Source: Hippophae tibetana
Lineage: Eukaryota; Streptophyta; Magnoliopsida; Rosales; Elaeagnaceae
DNA: 64,000 nucleotides
Direction of reading: 5' to 3'
NCBI GenBank assembly: GCA_037013495.1
Contig: CM072801.1
Location: 110,305,816-110,369,815 of the forward strand
How positions within the stretch are numbered: position 1 is the first letter of the stretch; the number at the start of each line of letters is the position of its first letter. The notes under the pieces were generated by a model. That model was not told the DNA's origin and ran no database searches. It worked only from the letters and a program-made list of their open reading frames with translations. Shown here in pieces: positions 22,971 to 36,800 of the stretch. Position numbers and translations under genes: made by a program.

Positions 22971-25900
22971 GTTGTGGAAAATGGAGTATCTATCTTCACA
23001 TATCTATTTTTAGAATTTTAGATTTAAAAATTTTGTGCTTTGGAGGTTTTCTCCTCTCTTAAGTCACAATTTCCAAAAAGAGAAAGAAATTTTGCCCTTA
23101 AAGTCTTGTCTTTTATTTCAATTTTGTTGACATTGTTTTCCACTTTGGATTTCATATCTTATTTTTCTTTAAAATCATGTCATCTTTTACTTTTCTTTGT
23201 TTTATGTGTTCCACCTTTCTTTCTTCTTGAGAAAAACAAGAGAGCTAATACAGTTCACAGTGTAAAAACAAAAAGAAGGTATTAATTGTGGTTGTAACTA
23301 AAAACTGTTATAAATTTTATTTTGTGCATCGAAATGAGTACTATAACATATCAAATCTGAAGCTCCTTCCGATGCCTAAAAATGCACCGTAGCAATAGTA
23401 TATTTCCCCACTTTTTTCAACCCAAATTTCATGATTCATACTACATAATGATGTCTTAAACTTTGGTCACACCTTTTTTCGTTGTAATCTCTTCTTCCTC
23501 TTTAGGATTTCAATTTGTTCATCTTAGCCATATTCTTAATAATTCAATCTTTCTTATTCCATTGAGTTCCAGCGTTCTTAGGTTGTCCGCAAAAGGGATT
23601 CGCATCTTTTGGGATCATAACCTTGGTTGCTGAAAATGTTGTATCTACCTTCACATATCTATTTTAAGAATTTTATGTTTAAAAAATTTTGTGCTTTGGA
23701 GGTTTTCTCCTCTCTTAAGTCACAATTTCCAAAAAGAGAAAGAAATTGTGTCCCTAAAGTCTTGTGTTTTATTTCAATTTTGTAGACATTGTTTTCCACT
23801 TTGGATTTCATATCTTATTTTTCTTTAAAATCATGTCATCTTTTACTTTTCTTTGTTTTTTGTGTTCCACCTTTCTTTCTTCTTGAGAAAAACAAGAGAG
23901 CTAATACAGTTCACAGTGTAAAAACAAAAAGAAGGTATTAATTGTGGTTGTAACTAAAAACTGTTATAACTTTTATTTTGTGCATCGAAATGAGTACTAT
24001 AACATATCAAATCTGAAGCTCCTTCCGATGCCTAAAAACGCACCGTAGCAATAGTATATTTCCCCACTTTTGTCAACCCAAATTTCATGGTTCATACGAC
24101 ATAATGATGTCTTAAACTTTGGTCGCACCTTATTTCGTTGTAATCTCTTCTCGCTCTTTAGGATTTCAATTTGTTCATCTTAGCCATATTCTTAGTAATT
24201 CAATCTTTCTTATTCCATTGAGTTCCAGCGTTCTTAGGTTGTCCGCAAAAGGGATTCGCATCGTTTGGGATCATAACCTTGGTTGTGGAAAATGGAGTAT
24301 CTATCTTCACATATCTATTTTTAGAATTTTAGATTTAAAAAATTTTGTGCTTTGGAGGTTTTCTCCTCTCTTAAGTCACAATTTCCAAAAAGAGAAAGAA
24401 ATTGTGTCCTTAAAGTCTTGTCTTTTATTTCAATTTTGTTGACATTGTTTTCCACTTTGGATTTCATATCTTATTTTTCTTTAAAATCTTGTCGTCTTTT
24501 ACTTTTCTTTGTTTTATGTGTTCCACCTTTCTTTCTTCTTGAGAAAAACAAGAGAGCTAATACAGTTCACAGTGTAAAAACAAAAAGAAGGTATTAATTG
24601 TGGTTGTAACTAAAAACTGTTATAACTTTTATTTTGTGCATCGAAATGAGTACTATAACATATCAAATCTGAAGCTCCTTCCGATGCCTAAAAATGCACC
24701 GTAGCAATAGTATATTTCCTCATTTTTGTCAACCCAAATTTCATGGTTCACTACATAATGATGTCTTAAACTTTGGTCGCACCTTATTTCGTTGTAATCT
24801 CTTCTTCCTCTTTAGGATTTCAATTTGTTCATCTTAGCCATATTCTTAATAATTCAATCTTTCTTATTCCATTGAGTTCCAGCGTTCTTAGGTTGTCCGC
24901 AAAAGGGATTCGCATCTTTTGGGATCAGAACCTTGGTTGCTGAAAATGTTGTATCTACCTTCACATATCTATTTTTAGAATTTTAGATTTAAAAATTTTG
25001 TGCTTTGGAGGTTTTCTCCTCTCTTAAGTCACAATTTCCAAAAAGAGAAAGAAATTTTGCCCTTAAAGTCTTGTCTTTTATTTCAATTTTGTTGACATTG
25101 TTTTCCACTTTGGATTTCATATCTTATTTTTCTTTAAAATCATGTCATCTTTTACTTTTCTTTGTTTTATGTGTTCCACCTTTCTTTCTTCTTGAGAAAA
25201 ACAAGAGAGCTAATACAGTTCACAGTGTAAAAACAAAAAGAAGGTATTAATTGTGGTTGTAACTAAAAACTGTTATAAATTTTATTTTGTGCATCGAAAT
25301 GAGTACTATAACATATCAAATCTGAAGCTCCTTCCGATGCCTAAAAATGCACCGTAGCAATAGTATATTTCCCCACTTTTTTCAACCCAAATTTCATGAT
25401 TCATACTACATAATGATGTCTTAAACTTTGGTCACACCTTTTTTCGTTGTAATCTCTTCTTCCTCTTTAGGATTTCAATTTGTTCATCTTAGCCATATTC
25501 TTAATAATTCAATCTTTCTTATTCCATTGAGTTCCAGCGTTCTTAGGTTGTCCGCAAAAGGGATTCGCATCTTTTGGGATCATAACCTTGGTTGCTGAAA
25601 ATGTTGTATCTACCTTCACATATCTATTTTAAGAATTTTATGTTTAAAAAATTTTGTGCTTTGGAGGTTTTCTCCTCTCTTAAGTCACAATTTCCAAAAA
25701 GAGAAAGAAATTGTGTCCCTAAAGTCTTGTGTTTTATTTCAATTTTGTAGACATTGTTTTCCACTTTGGATTTCATATCTTATTTTTCTTTAAAATCATG
25801 TCATCTTTTACTTTTCTTTGTTTTTTGTGTTCCACCTTTCTTTCTTCTTGAGAAAAACAAGAGAGCTAATACAGTTCACAGTGTAAAAACAAAAAGAAGG

Positions 25901-26900
25901 TATTAATTGTGGTTGTAACTAAAAACTGTTATAACTTTTATTTTGTGCATCGAAATGAGTACTATAACATATCAAATCTGAAGCTCCTTCCGATGCCTAA
26001 AAACGCACCGTAGCAATAGTATATTTCCCCACTTTTGTCAACCCAAATTTCATGGTTCATACGACATAATGATGTCTTAAACTTTGGTCGCACCTTATTT
26101 CGTTGTAATCTCTTCTCGCTCTTTAGGATTTCAATTTGTTCATCTTAGCCATATTCTTAGTAATTCAATCTTTCTTATTCCATTGAGTTCCAGCGTTCTT
26201 AGGTTGTCCGCAAAAGGGATTCGCATCGTTTGGGATCATAACCTTGGTTGTGGAAAATGGAGTATCTATCTTCACATATCTATTTTTAGAATTTTAGATT
26301 TAAAAAATTTTGTGCTTTGGAGGTTTTCTCCTCTCTTAAGTCACAATTTCCAAAAAGAGAAAGAAATTGTGTCCTTAAAGTCTTGTCTTTTATTTCAATT
26401 TTGTTGACATTGTTTTCCACTTTGGATTTCATATCTTATTTTTCTTTAAAATCTTGTCGTCTTTTACTTTTCTTTGTTTTATGTGTTCCACCTTTCTTTC
26501 TTCTTGAGAAAAACAAGAGAGCTAATACAGTTCACAGTGTAAAAACAAAAAGAAGGTATTAATTGTGGTTGTAACTAAAAACTGTTATAACTTTTATTTT
26601 GTGCATCGAAATGAGTACTATAACATATCAAATCTGAAGCTCCTTCCGATGCCTAAAAATGCACCGTAGCAATAGTATATTTCCTCATTTTTGTCAACCC
26701 AAATTTCATGGTTCACTACATAATGATGTCTTAAACTTTGGTCGCACCTTATTTCGTTGTAATCTCTTCTTCCTCTTTAGGATTTCAATTTGTTCATCTT
26801 AGCCATATTCTTAATAATTCAATCTTTCTTATTCCATTGAGTTCCAGCGTTCTTAGGTTGTCCGCAAAAGGGATTCGCATCTTTTGGGATCAGAACCTTG
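22971..26900. repeat. HOR: duplicated trimer of 1965 bp
   Basis: m36-m38 (22971-24935) and m39-m41 (24936-26900) form the two units. GATCAGAACC at 24923 recurs at 26888, and GAAATTTTGCCC and CACTTTTTTCAACCC recur at the same offset. Each unit contains a 654-bp monomer with a 2-bp loss giving GGTTCACTAC. The first ~70 bases of m36 and m39 differ in haplotype, so the exchange point lies just inside those monomers. No gene is present. Confidence 0.92.
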
Positions 26901-29526
26901 GTTGCTGAAAATGTTGTATCTACCTTCACATATCTATTTTAAGAATTTTATGTTTAAAACATTTTGTGCTTTGGAGGTTTTCTCATCTCTTAAGTCACAA
27001 TTTCCAAAAAGAGAAAGAAATTGTGTCCCTAAAGTCTTGTCTTTTATTTCAATTTTGTAGACATTGTTTTCCACTTTGGATTTCATATCTTATTTTTCTT
27101 TAAAATCATGTCATCTTTTACTTTTCTTTGTTTTATGTGTTCCACCTTTCTTTCTCCTTGAGAAAAACAAGAGAGCTAATACAGTTCACAGTGTAAAAAC
27201 AAAAAGAAGGTATTAATTGTGGTTGTAACTAAAAACTGTTATAACTTTTACTTTGTGCATCGAAATGAGTACTATAACATATCAAATCTGAAGCTCCTTC
27301 CGATGCCTAAAAACGCACCGTAGTAATAGTATATTTCCCCACTTTTGTCAACCCAAATTTCATGGTTCATACGACATAATGATGTCTTAAACTTTGGTCG
27401 CACCTTATTTCGTTGTAATTTCTTCTCGCTCTTTAGGATTTCAATTTGTTCATCTTAGCCATATTCTTAGTAATTCAATCTTTCTTATTCTATTGAGTTC
27501 CAGCGTTCTTAGGTTGTCCGCAAAAGGGATTCGCATCGTTTGGGATCATAACCTTGGTTGTGGAAAATGGAGTATCTATCTTCATATATCTATTTTTAGA
27601 ATTTTAGATTTAAAAAATTTTGTGCTTTGGAGGTTTTCTCCTCTCTTAAGTCACAATTTCCAAAAAGAGTAAGAAATTGTGTCCTTAAAGTCTTGTCTTT
27701 TATTTCAATTTTGTTGACATTGTTTTCCACTTTAGATTTCATATCTTATTTTTCTTTAAAATCTTGTCGTCTTTTACTTTTCTTTGTTTTATGTGTTCCA
27801 CCTTTCTTTCTTCTTGAGAAAAACAAGAGAGCTAATACAGTTCACAATGTAAAAACAAAAAGACTGTATTAATTGTGGTTGTAACTAAAAACTATTATAA
27901 CTTTTATTTTAGTGCATCGAAATGAGTACTATAACATATCAAATCTGAAGCTCCTTCCGATGCCTAAAAATGCACCGTAGCAATAGTATATTTCCCCACT
28001 TTTGTCAACCCAAATTTCATGGTTCATACTACATAATGATGTCTTAAACTATGGTCGCACCTTATTTCGTTGTAATCTCTTCTTCCTCTTTAGGATTTCA
28101 ATTTGTTCATCTTAGCCATATTCTTAGTAATTCAATCTTTCTTATTCCATTGAGTTCCAGCGTTCTTAGGTTGTCCTCAAAAAGGAATCGCATCTTTTGG
28201 GATCATAACCTTGGTTGCTGAAAATGTTGTATCTACCTTCACATATCTATTTTAAGAATTTTATGTTTAAAACATTTTGTGCTTTGGAGGTTTTCTCATC
28301 TCTTAAGTCACAATTTCCAAAAAGAGAAAGAAATTGTGTCCCTAAAGTCTTGTCTTTTATTTCAATTTTGTAGACATTGTTTTCCACTTTGGATTTCATA
28401 TCTTATTTTTCTTTAAAATCATGTCATCTTTTACTTTTCTTTGTTTTATGTGTTCCACCTTTCTTTCTCCTTGAGAAAAACAAGAGAGCTAATACAGTTC
28501 ACAGTGTAAAAACAAAAAGAAGGTATTAATTGTGGTTGTAACTAAAAACTGTTATAACTTTTACTTTGTGCATCGAAATGAGTACTATAACATATCAAAT
28601 CTGAAGCTCCTTCCGATGCCTAAAAACGCACCGTAGTAATAGTATATTTCCCCACTTTTGTCAACCCAAATTTCATGGTTCATACGACATAATGATGTCT
28701 TAAACTTTGGTCGCACCTTATTTCGTTGTAATTTCTTCTCGCTCTTTAGGATTTCAATTTGTTCATCTTAGCCATATTCTTAGTAATTCAATCTTTCTTA
28801 TTCTATTGAGTTCCAGCGTTCTTAGGTTGTCCGCAAAAGGGATTCGCATCGTTTGGGATCATAACCTTGGTTGTGGAAAATGGAGTATCTATCTTCATAT
28901 ATCTATTTTTAGAATTTTAGATTTAAAAAATTTTGTGCTTTGGAGGTTTTCTCCTCTCTTAAGTCACAATTTCCAAAAAGAGTAAGAAATTGTGTCCTTA
29001 AAGTCTTGTCTTTTATTTCAATTTTGTTGACATTGTTTTCCACTTTAGATTTCATATCTTATTTTTCTTTAAAATCTTGTCGTCTTTTACTTTTCTTTGT
29101 TTTATGTGTTCCACCTTTCTTTCTTCTTGAGAAAAACAAGAGAGCTAATACAGTTCACAATGTAAAAACAAAAAGACTGTATTAATTGTGGTTGTAACTA
29201 AAAACTATTATAACTTTTATTTTAGTGCATCGAAATGAGTACTATAACATATCAAATCTGAAGCTCCTTCCGATGCCTAAAAATGCACCGTAGCAATAGT
29301 ATATTTCCCCACTTTTGTCAACCCAAATTTCATGGTTCATACTACATAATGATGTCTTAAACTATGGTCGCACCTTATTTCGTTGTAATCTCTTCTTCCT
29401 CTTTAGGATTTCAATTTGTTCATCTTAGCCATATTCTTAGTAATTCAATCTTTCTTATTCCATTGAGTTCCAGCGTTCTTAGGTTGTCCTCAAAAAGGAA
29501 TCGCATCTTTTGGGATCATAACCTTG
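26901..29526. repeat. HOR: duplicated dimer of 1313 bp
   Basis: m42-m43 and m44-m45 are two consecutive dimers of 1313 bp. TTGTCCTCAA lies at 28171 and 29484, and variants such as TTAAACTATGG, CTTTACTTTGTGC and AAAACTATTATAAC recur at the same spacing. I saw few or no differences between the two copies. No gene is present. Confidence 0.92.
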
Positions 29527-30838
29527 GTTGATGAAAATAGTGTATCTACCTTCACATATCTATTTTAAGAATTTTATGTTTAAAAAATTTTGTGCTTTGG
29601 AGGTTTTCTCCTCTCTTAAGTCACAATTTCCAAAAAGAGAAAGAAATTGTGTCCTTAAAGTCTTGTCTTTTATTTCAATTTTGTAGACATTGTTTTCCAC
29701 TTTGGATTTCATATCTTATTTTTCTTTAAAATCATGTCATCTTTTACTTTTCTTTGTTTTATGTGTTCCACCTTTCTTTCTTCTTGAGAAAAACAAGAGA
29801 GCTAATACAGTTCACAGTGTAAAAACAAAAAGAAGGTATTAATTTTGGTTGTAACTAAAAACTGTTATAACTTTTATTTTGTGCATCGAAATGAGTACTA
29901 TAACATATCAAATCTGAAGCTCCTTCCGATGCCTAAAAACGCACCGTAGCAATAGTTTATTTCCCCACTTTTGTCAACCCAAATTTCATGGTTCATACTA
30001 CATAATGATGTCTTAAACTTTGGTCGCAATTTATTTCGTTGTAATCTCTTCTCGCTCTTTAGGATTTCAATTTGTTCATCTTAGCCATATTCTTAGTAAT
30101 TCAATCCTTCTTGTTCCATTGAGTTCCAGCGTTCTTAGGTTGTCCGCAAAAGGGATTCGCATCGTTTGGGATCATAACCTTGGTTGTGGAAAATGTTGTA
30201 TCTACCTTCACATATCTATTTTAGGAATTTTATCTTTAAAAAATTTTGTGCTTTGGAGGTTTTCTCCTCTCTTAAGTCACAATTTCCAAAAAGAGAAAGA
30301 AATTGTGTCCTTAAAGTCTTGTCTTTTATTTCAATTTTGTAGACATTGTTTTCCACTTTGGATTTCATATCTTATTTTTCTTTAAAATCATGTCATCTTT
30401 TACTTTTCTTTGTTTTATGTGTTCCACCTTTCTTTCTTCTTGAGAAAAACGAGAGAGCTAATACAGTTTACAGTGTAAAAACAAAAAGAAGGTATTAATT
30501 TTGGTTGTAACTAAAAACTGTTATAACTTTTATTTTGTGCATCGAAATGAGTACTATAACATATCAAATCTGAAGCTCCTTCCGATGCCTAAAAACGCAC
30601 CGTAGCAATAGTTTATTTCCCCACTTTTGTCAACCCAAATTTCATGGTTCATACTACATAATGATGTCTTAAACTTTGGTCGCACCTTATTTCGTTGTAA
30701 TCTCTTCTTCCTCTTTAGGATTTCAATTTGTTCATCTTAGCCATATTCTTAATAATTCAATCTTTCTTATTCCATTGAGTTCCAGCGTTCTTAGGTTGTC
30801 CGCAAAAGGGATTCGCATCTTTTGGGATCATAACCTTG
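29527..30838. repeat. Monomers m46-m47, transition segment
   Basis: m46 starts with a unique GTTGATG. m46 and m47 share AATTTTGGTTG and the TAGTTTATTT variant. m47 combines a GTTGTGG start with TTTTAGGAATTTTATC and GTAGACA, so it mixes both haplotypes. Parts of this segment reappear at offsets of 5247 bp and 4591 bp further on. No gene is present. Confidence 0.85.
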
Positions 30839-33800
30839 GTTGCTGAAAATGGTGTATCTACCTTCACATATCTATTTTAAGAATTTTATGTTTAAAAAAT
30901 TTTGTGCTTTGGAGGTTTTCTCCTCTCTTAAGTCACAATTTCCAAAAAGAGAAAGAAATTGTGTCCTTAAAGTCTTGTCTTTTATTTCAATTTTGTAGAC
31001 ATTGTTTTCCACTTTGGATTTCATATCTTATTTTTCTTTAAAATCATGTCATCTTTTACTTTTCTTTGTTTTATGTGTTCCACCTTTCTTTCTTCTTGAG
31101 AAAAATAAGAGAGCAAATACAGTTCACAGTGTAAAAACAAAAAGAAGGTATTAATTGTGGTTGTAACTAAAAACTGTTATAACTTTTATTTTGTTCATCG
31201 AAATGAGTACTATAATATATCAAATCTGAAGCTCCTTCCGATGCCTAAAAACGCACCGTAGCAATAGTATATTTCCCCACTTTTGTCAACCCAAATTTCA
31301 TGGTTCATACTACATAATGATGTCTTAAACTTTGGTCGCACCTTATTTCGTTGTAATCTCTGCTTTCTCTTTAGGATTTCAATTTGTTCATCTTAGCCAT
31401 ATTCTTAGTAATTCAATCTTTCTTATTCCATTGAGTTCCAGCGTTCTTAGGTTGTCCGCAAATGGGATTCGCATCGTTTGGGATCATAACCTTGGTTGCT
31501 GAAAATGGTGTATCTATCTTCATATATCTATTTTTAGAATTTTAGATTTAAAATTTTTTGTGCTTTGGAGGTTTTCTCCTCTCTTAAGTCACAATTTCCA
31601 AAAAGGGAAAGAAATTGTGTCCTTAGAGTCTTGTCTTTTATTTCAATTTTGTTGACATTGTTTTCCACTTTGGATTTCATATCTTATTTTTCTTTAAAAT
31701 CTTTTCATCTTTTATTTTTCTTTGTTTTATGTGTTCCACCTTTCTTTCTTCTTGAAAAAAACAAGAGAGCTAATACAGTTCACAGTGTAAAAACAAAAGA
31801 AGGTATTAAGTGTGGTTGTAACTAAAAACTGTTATAACTTTTATTTTGTGCATCGAAATGAGTACTATAACATATCAAATCTGAAGCTCCTTCCGATGCC
31901 TAAAAACGCACCGTAGCAATAGTATATTTCCCCACTTTTGTCAACCCAAATTTCATGGTTCATACTACATAATGATGTCTTAAACTTTGGTCGCACCTTA
32001 TTTCGTTGTAATCACTTCTTCCTCTTTAGGATTTCAATTTGTTCATCTTAGCCATATTCTTACTAATTCAATCTTTCTTATTGCATTGAGTTCCAACGTT
32101 CTTAGGTTGTCCGCAAAAGGGAATCGCATCGTTTGGGATCATAACCTTGGTTGCTGAAAATGGTGTATCTACCTTCACATATCTATTTTTAGAATTTTAG
32201 GTTTAAACAATTTTGTGCTTTGGAGGTTTTCTCCTCTCTTAAGTCACAATTTCCAAAAAGAGAAGGAAATTTTGTCCCTAAAGTCTTGTCTTTTATTTCA
32301 ATTTTGTAGACATTGTTTTCCAATTTGGATTTCATATCTTATTTTTCTTTAAAATCATGTCATCTTTTACTTTTCTTTGTTTTATGTGTTCCAACTTTCT
32401 TTCTTCTTGAGAAAAACAAGAGAGCTAATACAGTTCACAGTGTAAAAACAAAAAGAAGGTATTAATTGTGGTTGTAACTAAAAACTGTTATAACTTTTAT
32501 TTTGTGCATCGAAATGAGTACTATAACATATCAAATCTGAAGCTCCTTCCGATGCCTAAAAACGCACCGTAGCAATAGTATATTTCCCCACTTTTGTCAA
32601 CCCAAATTTCATGGTTCATACGACATAATGATGTCTTACACTTTGGTCGCACCTTATTTCGTTGTAATCTCTTCTCGCTCTTTAGGATTTCAATTTGTTC
32701 ATCTTAGCCATATTCTTAGTAATTCAATCTTTCTTATTCCATTGAGTTCCAGCGTTCTTAGGTTGTCCGCAAAAGCGATTCGCATCGTTTGGGATCATAA
32801 CCTTGGTTGTGGAAAATGGTGTATCTATCTTCACATATCTATTTTTAGAATTTTAGGTTTAAAAAATTTTGTGCTTTGGAGGTTTTCTCCTCTCTTAAGT
32901 CACAATTTCCAAAAAGAGAAAGAAATTGTGTCCCTAAAGTCTTGTCTTTTATTTCAATTTTGTTGACATTGTTTTCCACTTTGGATTTCATATCTTATTT
33001 TTCTTTAAAATCTTGTCGTCTTTTACTTTTCTTTGTTTTATGTGTTCCACCTTTCTTTCTTCTTGAGAAAAACAAGAGAGCTAATACAGTTCACAGTGTA
33101 AAAACAAAAAGAAGGTATTAATTGTGGTTGTAACTAAAAACTGTTATAACTTTTATTTTGTGCATCGAAATGAGTACTATAACATATCAAATTTGAAGCT
33201 CCTTCCGATGCCTAAAAACGCACCGTAGCAATAGTATATTTCCCCACTTTTGTCAACCCAAATTTCATGGTTCATACGACATAATGATGTCTTAAACTTT
33301 GGTCGCACCTTATTTCGTTGTAATCTCTTCTCGATCTTTAGGATTTCAATTTGTTCATCTTAGCCATATTCTTAGTAATTCAATCTTTCTTATTCCATTG
33401 AGTTCCAGCGTTCTTAGGTTGTCCGCAAAAGGGATTCGCATCGTTTGGGATCATAACCTTGGTTGTGGAAAATGGAGTACCTACCTTCACATATCTATTT
33501 TTAGAATTTTATGTTTAAAAAATTTTGTGCTTTGGAGGTTTTCTCCACTCTTAAGTCACAATTTCCAAAAAGAGAAAGAAATTGTGTCCTTAAAGTCTTG
33601 TCTTTTATTTCAATTTTGTTGACATTGTTTTCCACTTTGGATTTCATATCTTATTTTTCTTTAAAATCTTGTCGTCTTTTACTTTTCTTTGTTTTATGTG
33701 TTCCACCTTTCTTTCTTCTTTAGAAAAACAAGAGAGCTAATACAGTTCACAGTGTAAAAACAAAAAGAAGGTATTAATTGTGGTTGTAACTAAAAACTGT

Positions 33801-36800
33801 TATAACTTTTATTTTGTGCATCGAAATGAGTACTATAACATATCAAATCTGAAGCTCCTTCCGATGCCTAAAAACGCACCGTAGCAATAGTATATTTCCC
33901 CACTTTTGTCAACCCAAATTTCATGGTTCATACTACATAATGATGTCTTAAACTTTGGTCGCACCTTATTTCGTTGTAATCTCTTCTTCCTCTTTAGGAT
34001 TTCAATTTGTTCATCTTAGCCATATTCTTAGTAATTCAATCTTTCTTATTCCATTGAGTTCCAGCGTTCTTAGGTTGTCCGCAAAAGGGATTCGCATCTT
34101 TTGGGATCATAACCTTGGTTGCTGAAAATGGTGTATCTACCTTCACATATCTATTTTAAGAATTTTATGTTTAAAAAATTTTGTGCTTTGGAGGTTTTCT
34201 CCTCTCTTAAGTCACAATTTCCAAAAAGAGAAAGAAATTGTGTCCTTAAAGTCTTGTCTTTTATTTCAATATTGTTGACATTGTTTTCCACTTTGGATTT
34301 CATATCTTATTTTTCTTTAAAATCTTGTCGTCTTTTACTTTTCTTTGTTTTATGTGTTCCACCTTTCTTTCTTCTTGAGAAAAACAAGAGAGCTAATACA
34401 GTTCACAGTGTAAAAACAAAAAGAAGGTATTAATTGTGGTTGTAACTAAAAACTGTTATAACTTTTATTTTGTGCATCGAAATGAGTACTATAACATATC
34501 AAATCTGAAGCTCCTTCCGATGCCTAAAAATGCACCGTAGCAATAGTATATTTCCTCACTTTTGTCAACCCAAATTTCATGGTTCATACTACATAATGAT
34601 GTCTTAAACTTTGGTCGCACCTTATTTCGTTGTAATCTCTTCTTCCTCTTTAGGATTTCAATTTGTTCATCTTAGCCATATTCTTAGTAATTCAATCTTT
34701 CTTATTCCATTGAGTTCCAGCGTTCTTAGGTTGTCCGCAAAAGGGATTCGCATCTTTTGGGATCATAAACTTGGTTGCTGAAAATGGTGTATCTACCTTC
34801 ACATATCTATTTTAAGAATTTTATCTTTAAAAAATTTTGTGCTTTGGAGGTTTTCTCCTCTCTTAAGTCACAATTTCCAAAAAGAGAAAGAAATTGTGTC
34901 CTTAAAGTCTTGTCTTTTATTTCAATTTTGTAGACATTGTTTTCCACTTTGGATTTCATATCTTATTTTTCTTTAAAATCATGTCATCTTTTACTTTTCT
35001 TTGTTTTATGTGTTCCACCTTTCTTTCTTCTTGAGAAAAACGAGAGAGCTAATACAGTTTACAGTGTAAAAACAAAAAGAAGGTATTAATTTTGGTTGTA
35101 ACTAAAAACTGTTATAACTTTTATTTTGTGCATCGAAATGAGTACTATAACATATCAAATCTGAAGCTCCTTCCGATGCCTAAAAACGCACCGTAGCAAT
35201 AGTTTATTTCCCCACTTTTGTCAACCCAAATTTCATGGTTCATACTACATAATGATGTCTTAAACTTTGGTCGCACCTTATTTCGTTGTAATCTCTTCTC
35301 GCTCTTTAGGATTTCAATTTGTTCTTCTTAGCCATATTCTTAGTAATTCAATCCTTCTTGTTCCATTGAGTTCCAGCGTTCTTAGGTTGTCCGCAAAAGG
35401 GATTCGCATCGTTTGGGATCATAACCTTGGTTGTGGAAAATGTTGTATCTACCTTCACATATCTATTTTAGGAATTTTATCTTTAAAAAATTTTGTGCTT
35501 TGGAGGTTTTCTCCTCTCTTAAGTCACAATTTCCAAAAAGAGAAAGAAATTGTGTCCTTAAAGTCTTGTCTTTTATTTCAATTTTGTAGACATTGTTTTC
35601 CACTTTGGATTTCATATCTTATTTTTCTTTAAAATCATGTCATCTTTTACTTTTCTTTGTTTTATGTGTTCCACCTTTCTTTCTTCTTGAGAAAAATAAG
35701 AGAGCTAATACAGTTCACAGTGTAAAAACAAAAAGAAGGTATTAATTGTGGTTGTAACTAAAAACTGTTATAACTTTTATTTTGTTCATCGAAATGAGTA
35801 CTATAATATATCAAATCTGAAGCTCCTTCCGATGCCTAAAAACGCACCGTAGCAATAGTATATTTCCCCACTTTTGTCAACCCAAATTTCATGGTTCATA
35901 CTACATAATGATGTCTTAAACTTTGGTCGCACCTTATTTCGTTGTAATCTCTGCTTTCTCTTTAGGATTTCAATTTGTTCATCTTAGCCATATTCTTAGT
36001 AATTCAATCTTTCTTATTCCATTGAGTTCCAGCGTTCTTAGGTTGTCCGCAAATGGGATTCGCATCGTTTGGGATCATAACCTTGGTTGCTGAAAATGGT
36101 GTATCTATCTTCATATATCTATTTTTAGAATTTTAGATTTAAAATTTTTTGTGCTTTGGAGGTTTTCTCCTCTCTTAAGTCACAATTTCCAAAAAGGGAA
36201 AGAAATTGTGTCCTTAGAGTCTTGTCTTTTATTTCAATTTTGTTGACATTGTTTTCCACTTTGGATTTCATATCTTATTTTTCTTTAAAATCTTTTCATC
36301 TTTTATTTTTCTTTGTTTTATGTGTTCCACCTTTCTTTCTTCTTGAAAAAAACAAGAGAGCTAATACAGTTCACAGTGTAAAAACAAAAGAAGGTATTAA
36401 GTGTGGTTGTAACTAAAAACTGTTATAACTTTTATTTTGTGCATCGAAATGAGTACTATAACATATCAAATCTGAAGCTCCTTCCGATGCCTAAAAACGC
36501 ACCGTAGCAATAGTATATTTCCCCACATTTGTCAACCCAAATTTCATGGTTCATACTACATAATGATGTCTTAAACTTTGGTCGCACCTTATTTCGTTGT
36601 AATCACTTCTTCCTCTTTAGGATTTCAATTTGTTCATCTTAGCCATATTCTTACTAATTCAATCTTTCTTATTGCATTGAGTTCCAACGTTCTTAGGTTG
36701 TCCGCAAAAGGGAATCGCATCGTTTGGGATCATAACCTTGGTTGCTGAAAATGGTGTATCTACCTTCACATATCTATTTTTAGAATTTTAGGTTTAAACA

